Origin: Arsukibacterium tuosuense
GTDB lineage: Bacteria; Pseudomonadota; Gammaproteobacteria; Steroidobacterales; GCA-2729495
Reading direction: 5' to 3'
Length of the DNA: 32,075 bases
NCBI GenBank assembly: GCA_945872065.1
Contig: CAMBYH010000024.1
Span: forward strand, 1 to 32,075
Shown here: in pieces, positions 1-8,154 of the stretch
How positions within the stretch are numbered: position 1 is the stretch's first letter
Layout of the letters: each line of letters begins with the position of its first letter
Notes under the pieces: model-generated
Told to the model about the DNA's origin: nothing
The model's input: only the letters and a program-made list of their open reading frames with translations
Databases searched by the model: none
Program-made: the position numbers and the translations under genes

Positions 1-6
1 CTCGTC

Positions 7-1011
7 ATGGCGGCCGCCATTCCCCGCATTGCCATCACCCTGGGCGAGCCCGCCGGGATTGGCCCTGAGCTGATCCTGGAGCTGGCGCGCCAGCCCTGGC
101 CTGCGGAACTGGTCATCTTCGGCGACCCCCGACTGCTCGCCAGCCGGGCCCGGGCGCTGGGCCGGCAGGTCGGTATTGCCGAATTCAGCGGCGCTGGCCC
201 GGCCACCGAGGCCCGGGTGGGCCGCCTTCTGGTTGCGGATATGCCGCTACCGGTTCCCGTGGTGCCCGGCCGACTTGATCCCCGCAACGCGCCCTGGGTC
301 ATCGAGCTGTTGCGCCAGGCCTGCAGAGGCTGCCAGCAGGGCTACTTTGATGCCCTGGTAACCGCTCCGGTGCACAAGGGCATCATCAACGACGCCGGCA
401 TGCCGTTCACCGGCCACACCGAGTTCCTCGCTGAGCTCACGGGCAGTCCAACCCCCGTCATGCTGCTGGTGGCAGACCAGCTCCGCGTGGCGCTGGTGAC
501 CACCCACCTGCCCCTCCGCGCGGTGCCTGCCGCCATCACGCGGGAGCGCGTCGAAGCCACCGCCCGGATTCTTTTGGACGGTCTGCAACGACGCTTCGGG
601 ATCCCGGCTCCGCGCATCGTTGTCCTCGGTCTGAATCCCCACGCGGGCGAGTCGGGGCACCTGGGCATGGAAGAGATCCAGGAGATCACTCCGGCGCTCG
701 ACGGGCTCCGGGCAGCAGGCCTTGAGGTAGCGGGCCCGATCCCGGCCGACACCGCGTTCATCGAAGCCAACCTGGAGGGCGTCGATGCCGTGCTGGCGAT
801 GTTTCACGACCAGGGCCTGCCAGTACTGAAGCACCGGGGTTTCGGCAACGCGGTGAACGTCACCCTCGGGCTGCCGGTAATCCGTACCTCGGTGGATCAC
901 GGAACCGCCCTGGATCTGGCCGGGACCGGGCGGGCCGACGCCGGGAGCCTCAAGGCTGCGGTCGGACTGGCGATCAAGATGGCCGTCGCCACGTCGCTGC
1001 GCGGCGCCTGA
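7..1011 (+). CDS. pdxA: 4-hydroxythreonine-4-phosphate dehydrogenase PdxA
   Basis: PdxA oxidises 4-phosphohydroxy-L-threonine in the cytoplasm, and the product is used by PdxJ to make pyridoxine 5'-phosphate (vitamin B6). The 334 residues match the family's usual length of about 330. The N-terminus reads ITLGEPAGIGPE, the family signature. The three expected metal-binding histidines lie in TGHTEF, FHDQGLPVLK and VDHGTALDLAG. The ATG is 6 bases from the window edge, so its ribosome-binding site is not visible. rsmA follows after 8 bp, and then apaG and apaH, which is the classical gammaproteobacterial operon. By that order surA would be expected just upstream, outside the window. No lesion is seen. 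Confidence 0.97.
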   Translation: MAAAIPRIAITLGEPAGIGPELILELARQPWPAELVIFGDPRLLASRARALGRQVGIAEFSGAGPATEARVGRLLVADMPLPVPVVPGRLDPRNAPWVIELLRQACRGCQQGYFDALVTAPVHKGIINDAGMPFTGHTEFLAELTGSPTPVMLLVADQLRVALVTTHLPLRAVPAAITRERVEATARILLDGLQRRFGIPAPRIVVLGLNPHAGESGHLGMEEIQEITPALDGLRAAGLEVAGPIPADTAFIEANLEGVDAVLAMFHDQGLPVLKHRGFGNAVNVTLGLPVIRTSVDHGTALDLAGTGRADAGSLKAAVGLAIKMAVATSLRGA

Positions 1012-1019
1012 GGTCCGGG

Positions 1020-1820
1020 ATGAAGGCGCGGAAGCATCTCGGCCAGCATTTTCTGGCCGACGGTAACGTGATCCGCAAGATCATCGATGCCATCGAACCC
1101 CGGCCGGGGGAGCACTTTGTCGAGATCGGCCCTGGTCGCGGTGCGCTGACGCTGCCGCTACTGGCAGCGGGTGTGCGGCTGGATGTCATCGAGATCGACC
1201 GGGATCTGGCCCGGCGGCTGCCGGACCTTTTGAACTCCGCGCTGTGCACCGTGCACGCTGCCAACGCCCTGCGCTTCGACTTCCGCCAGCTCGCAGCAGC
1301 CGGGGAGCAGCTGCGCCTCGCTGCCAACCTGCCCTACAACATCTCCACGCCGCTGCTCTTCCATCTGCTCAACCAGGGGGCCCTGTTTAGCGACTTCCAC
1401 GTGATGCTGCAGAAGGAAGTGGGCGAGCGGATGCTGGCCGCCCACGGCAGCAAGATCTATGGCCGGCTGACGATTAGCATCGCCCTGCGCTGCCGCGTTA
1501 CGCGCCTGTTCAGCATCCAGCCCGGCAGCTTCCTGCCCCCGCCCCAGGTGGACTCGGTCTTCCTGAGACTCAAGCCCCACGCGACGCCCCTCGCAGATGC
1601 CGGCATTCTGGCCGCTGCTGACCGGCTGGTTGCCCAGGCATTCACCATGCGCCGCAAGCGGCTGAGTAACGGGCTGCGCGGCCTGCTGACGCCGGAGGAG
1701 ATCCGGTCGGCGGGACAGGATGATGGCGCCCGGCCGGAGCAGCTGCCGCCAGAAGCCTGGCTCCGACTCGCGACTGTGAAACCAGCGCTTGCCAAGGGTG
1801 CGATGCCTCTCCCAGAATGA
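1020..1820 (+). CDS. rsmA: 16S rRNA dimethyladenosine transferase RsmA (KsgA)
   Basis: RsmA dimethylates two adjacent adenines in the 3'-terminal helix of 16S rRNA during small-subunit assembly. The 266 residues are normal length. The protein opens with ARKHLGQHFL, the family's usual start. SAM motif I is VEIGPGRGALT (about residues 38-48), and the target-base motif NLPYNIST follows at about residue 103. PGSFLPPPQVDS, also typical, lies near residue 168. The ATG sits 8 bp after the pdxA stop, and apaG follows 9 bp after its own stop, so co-transcription is likely. Nothing unusual is seen. Confidence 0.97.
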   Translation: MKARKHLGQHFLADGNVIRKIIDAIEPRPGEHFVEIGPGRGALTLPLLAAGVRLDVIEIDRDLARRLPDLLNSALCTVHAANALRFDFRQLAAAGEQLRLAANLPYNISTPLLFHLLNQGALFSDFHVMLQKEVGERMLAAHGSKIYGRLTISIALRCRVTRLFSIQPGSFLPPPQVDSVFLRLKPHATPLADAGILAAADRLVAQAFTMRRKRLSNGLRGLLTPEEIRSAGQDDGARPEQLPPEAWLRLATVKPALAKGAMPLPE

Positions 1821-1829
1821 CTCCCCACA

Positions 1830-2216
1830 ATGAACACTCCAGCTCCCGGCTCCAGCATCCAGATCTCGGCTGAAACCCTCTATCTCCCGGATCAGTCCGA
1901 ACCCGCGGGCGAACGCTACGTGTTTGCCTACACAATCACGATTCGCAATACCGGCGCCTTGCCGGCGCGGCTTGTGAATCGTCACTGGCTCATTACGGAC
2001 GCCAATGGCAAGGTCCAGGAAGTCCAGGGAGAAGGTGTCGTTGGCGAGCAGCCGCACATCCTGCCCGGCCAGGAGCATCGGTACTCCAGCGGGGCCGTCA
2101 TCGAGACACCGGTGGGCACGATGGAGGGCAGCTACGGCATGCGCACCGACGACGGTGCGCAGTTCAGGGCGGATATTCCCTGCTTCCGGCTGGCGGTGCC
2201 CGGCGTGCTGCACTGA
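1830..2216 (+). CDS. apaG: ApaG domain protein
   Basis: A 128-residue single-domain ApaG protein, a fibronectin-III-like beta sandwich usually encoded between rsmA and apaH. Its biochemical role is poorly defined in bacteria. Family-typical segments are the FAYTITIRNTG strand (about residues 31-41), RHWLITDANG, GEGVVGEQPHILPG and the glycine-rich segment around GTMEGSYGM. It starts 9 bp after rsmA and ends 23 bp before apaH, inside the same transcription unit. The length is typical (about 125) and the gene is intact. Confidence 0.95.
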   Translation: MNTPAPGSSIQISAETLYLPDQSEPAGERYVFAYTITIRNTGALPARLVNRHWLITDANGKVQEVQGEGVVGEQPHILPGQEHRYSSGAVIETPVGTMEGSYGMRTDDGAQFRADIPCFRLAVPGVLH

Positions 2217-2239
2217 GCCCGGTGAGGTAGGTCCAGGGC

Positions 2240-3058
2240 ATGGCGATCTATGCCATCGGTGATGTCCAGGGCTGCTGCGACGAGCTGGAAAGCCTCCTCG
2301 CCCGCCTGCGGGTTGATCCGGACCGGGACGAACTCTGGTTCGTCGGTGACCTCGTCAATCGCGGCCCGCGCTCACTCGATACCCTGCGGCTCGTCCGGAA
2401 CCTGGGCAAGCTGGCCACCGTGGTTCTCGGGAATCATGACCTCCACCTGATCGCCCTCGCCTTTGGCAATCGCTCCCGGGCGAAGGTCAGGGAACTGAGT
2501 GATGTGCTGGATGCGCCGGATGGACCGCAACTGGTGGACTGGTTGCGGCACCGGCCGCTGGCCTACTACCGCCCGGAACTGAACACGCTGATGGTCCATG
2601 CGGGCGTCCCACCCCAGTGGGACCCTCTGCTCACCATCAAGCTGGCCCGGGAAGTGGAGCAGGCCCTGCGCGGCAAGCATTGTGCCGAGTACCTCAGGGA
2701 TCTCTACGGCGAAAAGCCGGACCGCTGGTCACCAGATCTGGCAGGCCAGGATCGTCTGCGCTGCATTACCAACAGCCTGACCCGCATGCGGTATTGCAGG
2801 GCAGACGGCACTCTCGATTTTTCGGAGAACGGGCCGCCGGGCTCCCAGGCCAAGGGCCTGCTCCCCTGGTTCGAACTACCGGGCCGGCAGAGCGCCACGG
2901 TGCGCGTCGTCTTCGGCCACTGGGCCTCCCTGGGCCTGGTGCAGCGGGATAATCTGCTGGGCATCGACACCGGCTGCGTGTGGGGCAGGAAGCTCACCGC
3001 CGTGCGCCTCGACGGCCCCGCCAAAACCTTCAGCGTGAAAAAAGGTACCGGACCTTAG
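2240..3058 (+). CDS. apaH: Symmetrical bis(5'-nucleosyl)-tetraphosphatase ApaH
   Basis: ApaH hydrolyses Ap4A symmetrically to two ADP, controlling the alarmone-like dinucleotide pool and Np4-capped RNA. The metallophosphoesterase motifs are in order: GDVQGC near the N-terminus, GDLVNRGP, GNHDLHL, and later MVHAGV and FGHWASLG. The length is 272 residues against about 280 in E. coli. The C-terminus is odd: the last residues KKGTGP and the TAG stop are encoded by the left arm of a 64-bp palindrome that also occurs 28 kb away. The native end of the protein has therefore probably been replaced or extended by the repeat. thyA converges on the other side of the palindrome. Confidence 0.97.
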   Translation: MAIYAIGDVQGCCDELESLLARLRVDPDRDELWFVGDLVNRGPRSLDTLRLVRNLGKLATVVLGNHDLHLIALAFGNRSRAKVRELSDVLDAPDGPQLVDWLRHRPLAYYRPELNTLMVHAGVPPQWDPLLTIKLAREVEQALRGKHCAEYLRDLYGEKPDRWSPDLAGQDRLRCITNSLTRMRYCRADGTLDFSENGPPGSQAKGLLPWFELPGRQSATVRVVFGHWASLGLVQRDNLLGIDTGCVWGRKLTAVRLDGPAKTFSVKKGTGP

Positions 3059-3105
3059 TTTTGTTAGTTATTCGAATAACTAACAAAACTAAGGTCCGGT
3101 ACCTT
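3042..3105. repeat. 64-bp perfect palindrome between convergent apaH and thyA
   Basis: All 32 base pairs match, centred on TTCGAA at 3071-3076. The outer tip is AAGGTACCGGACCTTAG, followed by an AT-rich inner arm. The left arm encodes the last residues and the stop of ApaH, and the right arm ends 4 bp before the thyA stop. As RNA it would form a very long hairpin on either strand, so a bidirectional terminator is plausible, although no strong T-run follows. The same arms, with a different tip, recur at 31125-31198, which marks it as a dispersed element and not a private terminator. Confidence 0.9.
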
Positions 3106-3109
3106 CGCG

Positions 3110-3904
3110 TCACACCGCTACAGCAGCGCGGATGGCGGGGTGGGACTGGTAGCCGGCGACTTCGATGTCGGCGTAGGTGTAGTCGAAGAGACTCGGGGGA
3201 CGGCGCTTCAGCTGCAGCGTCGGCAGTGGCAGCGGCTGGCGACTGAGCTGCTCGTCCGCCTGCTCCAGATGATTGAGATACAGGTGGCAATCGCCGCCAG
3301 TCCAGATGAAGTCGCCGGGCTCCAGATCGCTCTGGGCGGCAACCAGATGGGTGAGCAGCGCATAGGACGCGATGTTGAAGGGCACGCCGAGAAAGATGTC
3401 GGCGCTGCGCTGGTACAGCTGGCAGGACAGCCGCCCGTCCGCCACCCAGAACTGGAACAGCGCGTGGCACGGCGCCAGCGCCATCTTCGGCAGCTCCGCC
3501 ACATTCCAGGCGCTGACGATGATGCGGCGGGAATCCGGGTTGCTGCGGATGAGATCGAGCGCCTGGCGCATCTGGTCGATATGCGCACCGTCCGGCGCCG
3601 GCCAGGAACGCCACTGGGCCCCGTAAACCGGCCCCAGATCGCCATTGCCGTCGGCCCACTCGTCCCAGATGGTGACGCCGTTGTCCCTGAGGTACGCCGT
3701 GTTGGTCTCGCCCCGGAGAAACCAGAGCAGCTCGTGAATGATGGACCGCAGGTGCAGCTTCTTGGTGGTCACCAGCGGAAAGCCGTCGGCCAGGTTGAAG
3801 CGCATCTGGTGGCCGAACACCGACAGCGTGCCGGTCCCCGTGCGATCCGCCTTGCGGGTGCCCTGCTCGCGGACGTGGCGCAACAGGTCGAGGTACTGCC
3901 GCAC
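3110..3904 (-). CDS. thyA: Thymidylate synthase ThyA
   Basis: ThyA methylates dUMP to dTMP using methylenetetrahydrofolate. The GTG start at 3904 is chosen because translation from it gives [11 protein letters not shown] and exactly 264 residues, the E. coli ThyA length. A longer frame further upstream lies inside lgt. Visible motifs include [15 protein letters not shown], the catalytic cysteine in [22 protein letters not shown] and the folate-site region [12 protein letters not shown]. The C-terminus RAAVAV corresponds to the family's conserved APVAI-like end. The start lies 8 bp downstream of the lgt stop, so the two are probably co-transcribed. Confidence 0.97.
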   Translation of the reverse strand: MRQYLDLLRHVREQGTRKADRTGTGTLSVFGHQMRFNLADGFPLVTTKKLHLRSIIHELLWFLRGETNTAYLRDNGVTIWDEWADGNGDLGPVYGAQWRSWPAPDGAHIDQMRQALDLIRSNPDSRRIIVSAWNVAELPKMALAPCHALFQFWVADGRLSCQLYQRSADIFLGVPFNIASYALLTHLVAAQSDLEPGDFIWTGGDCHLYLNHLEQADEQLSRQPLPLPTLQLKRRPPSLFDYTYADIEVAGYQSHPAIRAAVAV

Positions 3905-3912
3905 AGCGCTGC

Positions 3913-4704
3913 TCAGCGGGCCGCGGCTGCCGCAGCAGGTCCGCGGTAAGCGCGCCAGAGGAGGAAACAACCGAAGAGCAGCAGGGGCAGCGTGAGGACC
4001 TGGCCCATGGTGACCCAGCCATAGGCCAGGTAGCCGAGGTGCGCGTCCGGCAGACGGACGAACTCCACCGCCGAGCGGAAGACGCCATAGCCCACCAGAA
4101 ACACCCCGGACACGGCCATGGTGGGCCGGGGCTTCGCGGAGTAGAACCAGAGGATCAGGAACAGGGCGAGGCCCTCCAGGCCGGCCTCGTAGAGCTGGGA
4201 GGGATGCCGCGCCTCGCCGTCCACGATAAAGGCCCAGGGCACCGTCGTCGGCGCGCCCCACAGTTCGCCATTGATGAAGTTACCGATCCGCCCCGCACCG
4301 AGGCCGATCGGCACCAGCGGCGCCACGAAATCCGTGACCTCGAAGAAACCCTTGCCGAGCTTGCGGGCATATAGAGCCATGGCGACGAGCACGCCCAGCA
4401 ACCCGCCATGAAAAGACATGCCGCCTTCCCAGATGCGGAAGAGGTTCAGTGGATTCGCCACGATCTGGTCGAAACCGTAGAACAGCATGTAGCCGATGCG
4501 CCCACCGAGAATGATGCCAAGAGCGGCGTAGAAGATGAGGTCATCCACCTGCAGTGGCGCCACCGGCGCGCCCGGGCGCGCCGCGCGCCGCTTGCCCAGG
4601 TACCAGGCCGCCGCAAAACCCACCAGGTAGGTGATGCCGTACCAGCGCACGGCCAGCGGCCCGATATGCACCGCCACGGGATCGAATTCGGGATACAGAA
4701 ACAT
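3913..4704 (-). CDS. lgt: Prolipoprotein diacylglyceryl transferase Lgt
   Basis: Lgt is an inner-membrane enzyme that moves diacylglycerol from phosphatidylglycerol to the lipobox cysteine of prolipoproteins. The 263-residue protein has several membrane helices. Family motifs include [17 protein letters not shown] at the start, [12 protein letters not shown], the Lgt signature [13 protein letters not shown], and [12 protein letters not shown]. It lies directly upstream of thyA, a common arrangement. The 30 bp between its start and the divergent hrpB start are too few for two separate promoters, so promoter elements must overlap coding sequence. At least five lipoproteins or lipoprotein-like precursors in this window are potential substrates. 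Confidence 0.97.
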   Translation of the reverse strand: MFLYPEFDPVAVHIGPLAVRWYGITYLVGFAAAWYLGKRRAARPGAPVAPLQVDDLIFYAALGIILGGRIGYMLFYGFDQIVANPLNLFRIWEGGMSFHGGLLGVLVAMALYARKLGKGFFEVTDFVAPLVPIGLGAGRIGNFINGELWGAPTTVPWAFIVDGEARHPSQLYEAGLEGLALFLILWFYSAKPRPTMAVSGVFLVGYGVFRSAVEFVRLPDAHLGYLAYGWVTMGQVLTLPLLLFGCFLLWRAYRGPAAAAAAR

Positions 4705-4734
4705 TGGCCGCTTATGGTACTAGACTGCGCCCCG

Positions 4735-7269
4735 ATGAACGGACCGGGACAGCCCCTGCCCATTGCGTCGGCGCTGCCGGAACTTGGGGCGGCACTGGCC
4801 GCTGGCCGGCGCGCCCTGCTCCAGGCGCCACCGGGCGCCGGGAAAAGCACGGGCGTGCCCCTCGCACTGCTGGACGCACCCTGGCTCGCGGGCCGCCGCA
4901 TCCTGCTGCTCGAGCCGCGCCGGCTGGCCGCCCGGGCGGTGGCGGCGCGCATGGCCAGCACCCTCGGGGAAGCGGTGGGCGAGACGGTCGGTTACCGGAT
5001 GCGGCTGGAAACCCGGGTGGGCCCCCGCACGCGTATCGAGGTGGTCACCGAGGGCATCCTCACCCGCCAGCTGCAGCGGGACCCGGCACTGGAGGGCGTC
5101 GGGCTGGTCATCTTCGACGAGTTCCACGAGCGCAGCCTGCAGGCCGACACGGGCCTTGCCTTCGTGCTCGATGCGCAGCGCCACCTGACCCCGGACCTGC
5201 GCATTCTGGTGATGTCCGCCACCCTGGAGGTGGCGGCCCTCGCCCAGCTGCTGGAGGACGCACCGGTCATCTCGGCACCAGGCCTGAGCTATCCCGTCGA
5301 AACCCGTTATGCGCAACGGCCCACGACGGACTACCTGGACCGGCAGGCGACAGCCGCGATCCGCCAGGCACTGCGGGACGACGACGGTGACCTGCTGGTT
5401 TTTCTCCCGGGCGCTGGCGAGATCCGGCGGGTCGAGCGCGCGCTCACTGACCTGGGCGACAATGCTGGCGGGACCATCCACGTCCGGCCCCTCTACGGCG
5501 ATCTCGACCGGGAAGCCCAGGACCTCGCCATCCGTCCGGCACCTGCCGGCCAGCGCAAGGTGGTGCTCGCCACGAACATCGCCGAGACCAGCCTCACCAT
5601 CGAGGGCATCCGGGTGGTGATCGATGGAGGACTCGAACGCCGCAATCGCTTCGATCCCCGCAGTGGCATGAGCCGGCTGGAGACGGGGCGCATCTCCCAG
5701 GCCTCCGCAGACCAGCGTCGGGGCCGTGCCGGCCGCCTGGCGCCGGGGATCTGCTACCGGCTGTGGACGGCCGCGGAACAGCGGGCCCTCCTCCCCTACA
5801 CCCCACCGGAGATGAGCACCGCAGACCTGGCCCCCCTCGCACTGGAGCTGGCGGGCTGGGGTGCCCGGGACCCGGGTGCGCTGACCTGGCTGACGCCGCC
5901 GCCCGCTGGCGCACTCGCCCAGTCCCGGGAGCTGCTGCACTCTCTCGGCGCCCTGGACGGGGAAGGGACCATCACGCCCCACGGGCGCAACATGCTGGGA
6001 CTCGCAGCCCACCCGCGTCTGGCCCATCTCCTGCTGGGGGCGAAGGCTGCCGGGGTCGGCGCCACCGCCTGCGCGCTCGCGGCCACGCTGGGGGAGCGGG
6101 ACCTGTTGCGGGGAGGACCCGGGGTCAGACCCGGTGAGCGGGACGCGGATCTCCGCACCCGGCTCGAAGTGCTGGCCCGGGAGCCCGCCGCGGCCAGTCG
6201 CGACGATGTGGACCGGGCCACCCTGCGCCAGATCCACCGGTCGGCAGACGCCTTTGCGCGGCAGCTGGGGCTCAAGGCTGGCACGGAGCGCATCGAGCCC
6301 GAAGAAGTGGGCTGGCTGCTCGCCCTCGCCTGGCCGGATCGCATCGCCCGGGCCCGGGAACCCGGCTCGGGCCGGTACCTGCTCAGCAACGGGCGAGGCG
6401 CGTTCTTCGCCGGGCCCCAGTCGCTGGCCAAAGCGGAGTTTCTGGTCATTCCGGAACTGGAGGGCGGGGAGAAGGAGGCGCGCATCTGGCTGGCGGCGCC
6501 GGTGTCGATGGCGGATCTCGAGGAGCACCTCGCCAGCACGATTATCAACAGCGAGGAAATCCGGTGGGACAGCCGGGAGCAGTGTGTCGCGGCCCGCCGG
6601 CAGCGGCGACTCGGCGCCCTCCTGCTGGCGGATGAGGCGCTCCGGAAGCCCGATGCAGGCGCAGTGCTCATGGCGATGATCACTGGTATCCGGGAGCTGG
6701 GCCTGAACGCGCTGCCCTGGAGCCCGGAGCTGCGGCAGTGGCAGGCCCGTGTGGTGCTGGCGCGGGATACCGACAGCGCCACGCTCTGGCCCGACGTCAG
6801 TGACCCTGCACTGCTGGCAACCCTGGAGACCTGGCTCAGTCCCTTTCTGGATGGCGTGGTGCGGACTGCGCATCTCACCCGCGTCGACCTGGCCAGTGCG
6901 CTCCATGCGCTGCTCACCTGGTCCCAGCAGCATCGTCTGGACGAGCTGGCACCAACGCATCTCACCGTGCCTAGTGGCTCACGCATTCCCATCGACTACC
7001 TGGACGGCGGGGTCCCGAGCCTGTCCGTCCGGTTGCAGGAAGTGTTCGGCCTCACCGCCACACCGCGGGTCGGTGGCGGTCGCGTGCCCCTGCTGCTGAA
7101 GCTGCTGTCCCCGGCCCGGCGGCCGGTGCAGGTCACCCAGGACCTGGCGAGCTTCTGGGACAGCGCCTATCACGAGGTCCGGAAAGAGCTGAAAGGCCGC
7201 TACCCCCGGCACTACTGGCCGGAGGACCCGCATCAGGCGGAACCCACGAAGCGCGTCAAGCCGCGCTAA
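4735..7269 (+). CDS. hrpB: ATP-dependent RNA helicase HrpB (DEAH/DExH family)
   Basis: A large superfamily 2 RNA helicase of 844 residues, close to the usual HrpB length (about 810-850). The ATG at 4735 gives MNGPGQPLP followed by the family's short N-terminus. An open frame reaching further upstream overlaps divergent lgt and is not credible. Motifs in order: Walker A PPGAGKST (about residues 33-40), the DEFH box in IFDEFHER, SATLE, ATNIAETSLTIEG, and QRRGRAGR (motif VI). The HrpB-specific C-terminal end includes RYPRHYWPEDP. The cellular role of HrpB is poorly defined. The gene is intact. Confidence 0.95.
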   Translation: MNGPGQPLPIASALPELGAALAAGRRALLQAPPGAGKSTGVPLALLDAPWLAGRRILLLEPRRLAARAVAARMASTLGEAVGETVGYRMRLETRVGPRTRIEVVTEGILTRQLQRDPALEGVGLVIFDEFHERSLQADTGLAFVLDAQRHLTPDLRILVMSATLEVAALAQLLEDAPVISAPGLSYPVETRYAQRPTTDYLDRQATAAIRQALRDDDGDLLVFLPGAGEIRRVERALTDLGDNAGGTIHVRPLYGDLDREAQDLAIRPAPAGQRKVVLATNIAETSLTIEGIRVVIDGGLERRNRFDPRSGMSRLETGRISQASADQRRGRAGRLAPGICYRLWTAAEQRALLPYTPPEMSTADLAPLALELAGWGARDPGALTWLTPPPAGALAQSRELLHSLGALDGEGTITPHGRNMLGLAAHPRLAHLLLGAKAAGVGATACALAATLGERDLLRGGPGVRPGERDADLRTRLEVLAREPAAASRDDVDRATLRQIHRSADAFARQLGLKAGTERIEPEEVGWLLALAWPDRIARAREPGSGRYLLSNGRGAFFAGPQSLAKAEFLVIPELEGGEKEARIWLAAPVSMADLEEHLASTIINSEEIRWDSREQCVAARRQRRLGALLLADEALRKPDAGAVLMAMITGIRELGLNALPWSPELRQWQARVVLARDTDSATLWPDVSDPALLATLETWLSPFLDGVVRTAHLTRVDLASALHALLTWSQQHRLDELAPTHLTVPSGSRIPIDYLDGGVPSLSVRLQEVFGLTATPRVGGGRVPLLLKLLSPARRPVQVTQDLASFWDSAYHEVRKELKGRYPRHYWPEDPHQAEPTKRVKPR

Positions 7270-7318
7270 CTTAAGAGGTGCCTCCCGGTGGTCCCTCTCG
7301 GTGTAGAGTCGGAAGGCC

Positions 7319-7531
7319 ATGAACCTTCGCGAACAGGTAGAAGAACTGCTGCCCAACTGGCGTACCTGGTACCCGAACCTGTTCGAGGCGGCCGTGGACC
7401 TGGGCATTCTCCGGGCCCGGGTCTGCGATCCTTCGGAACTCCTGCTGCATCGCCGCCACGAGGGCGTGCGCCAGGCGGCCGCCCAGGCGCACCGGGAAAA
7501 GTGGAACGCAGAAGGCGAACCGGAAGATTAA
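7319..7531 (+). CDS. Small hypothetical protein (70 aa)
   Basis: I do not recognise this protein. It starts 49 bp after hrpB with GGAAGG just before the ATG. It encodes 70 charged residues with no signal peptide or membrane segment. The predicted helical stretch NLFEAAVDLGILRARV is followed by an Arg/His/Glu-rich tail. Its TAA stop overlaps the first base of the 67-bp palindrome and the stop of the convergent GNAT gene. It could be a real orphan gene or an eroded remnant. The clear start and ribosome-binding site favour a gene, but comparison with relatives is needed. Confidence 0.5.
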   Translation: MNLREQVEELLPNWRTWYPNLFEAAVDLGILRARVCDPSELLLHRRHEGVRQAAAQAHREKWNAEGEPED

Positions 7532-8094
7532 GAGGCACCGGGTTTGCAATCTGGCAACTTGGCGGCCAAGTTGCCAGATTGCAAACCCGGTGCCTCTGCC
7601 ATGTAAATCAGCATCCGGATGCCCTCCGCGGCCAGCTCTTCACCGGCACAGTGCATGCCCGCCCTTTCCACGACACGGAGCGAGGCGTGATTCTCCGGCC
7701 GGATCGTCGCGATGAGTCGCGGGAGCCCACAGGTCTCGAAGCCAAAACGCAGCAGGGCCGGCACGAGCTCGGTAGCCAGTCCGTGGCGCCACCACCGGGG
7801 CCGCAGGGCGTAAATGATTTCCGGGTCGGCGCGGCGGCGGGCGGTGACGATGCCGCAGTAACCCGCCATGACCGGATCCCCCTCCACGTACAGCGCTGAC
7901 GCTCCGTAGCCCCGGGTGGCGTAGTCCACCAGCGATTCGGCGATCCACTCGGCGCAGCGCGCCTGGGTGAGCACCATCCCGTCGCCCACGTAACGCATGG
8001 TGCGCCGGTCAACGCAAATAACCTGCAGCGCGGCGGCATCACCTGCGGTGAAGTGCCGCACCTGGAGACGGGGAGTAGTCAGGACGACAGTCAT
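7528..8094 (-). CDS. GNAT family N-acetyltransferase (RimJ/RimL-like)
   Basis: A 188-residue GNAT-fold acetyltransferase that would transfer acetyl from acetyl-CoA to an amine; the substrate is unknown. The ATG at 8094 gives MTVVLTTPRLQVRHF, the typical RimJ/RimL-type opening (LxTxRLxLR). The acetyl-CoA site is RPRWWRHGLATE, and the C-terminal part has NHASLRVVERAGM, the conserved N-x-x-S-x-x-V-x-x-x-x-G pattern. The last 22 residues (EAPGLQSGN...CKPGAS) are encoded entirely by the 67-bp palindrome, so the natural C-terminus is probably near IYMA. It ends by overlapping the stop of the convergent 70-aa gene. Confidence 0.88.
   Translation of the reverse strand: MTVVLTTPRLQVRHFTAGDAAALQVICVDRRTMRYVGDGMVLTQARCAEWIAESLVDYATRGYGASALYVEGDPVMAGYCGIVTARRRADPEIIYALRPRWWRHGLATELVPALLRFGFETCGLPRLIATIRPENHASLRVVERAGMHCAGEELAAEGIRMLIYMAEAPGLQSGNLAAKLPDCKPGAS
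7531..7597. repeat. 67-bp near-perfect palindrome inside the 3' end of the GNAT gene
   Basis: Two 33-base arms pair perfectly around a single unpaired G at 7564. The tip reads AGAGGCACCGGGTTTGC. This matches the tip of the 3042 and 31125 palindromes only in the pattern RAGGYACCGG, while the size, position at a convergent junction and translated state are the same. The whole element is read as the C-terminal tail of the acetyltransferase on minus, and its first base is the last base of the plus-strand stop codon. It could act as a bidirectional terminator. Confidence 0.88.
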
Positions 8095-8097
8095 GGA

Positions 8098-8127
8098 TTG
8101 AGAACGGCCCGGGAAATTTGCTAGATT
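8098..8127 (+). promoter_or_regulatory. Candidate sigma-70 promoter for the OprB-like porin
   Basis: TTGAGA (8098-8103) and TAGATT (8122-8127) are separated by 18 bases in the short gap between the divergent GNAT start and the porin. The predicted transcript would start near 8134, about 20 bases before the TTG start codon. No operator-like repeat is seen. Confidence 0.45.
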
Positions 8128-8154
8128 GCGCGGAGTCTGGTCAGGGTCTGCGGA

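Noticed and set aside
4720-6960. A 746-codon open frame on minus across hrpB
   Set aside because: It mirrors the codons of an unmistakable helicase; high GC leaves long antisense frames open. It has no family text and no ribosome-binding site.
7271-7290. TTAAGAGGTGCC after hrpB, similar to TTAAGAGGCACC at the start of the 67-bp palindrome
   Set aside because: The similarity is short, there is no inverted repeat here, and chance is likely.
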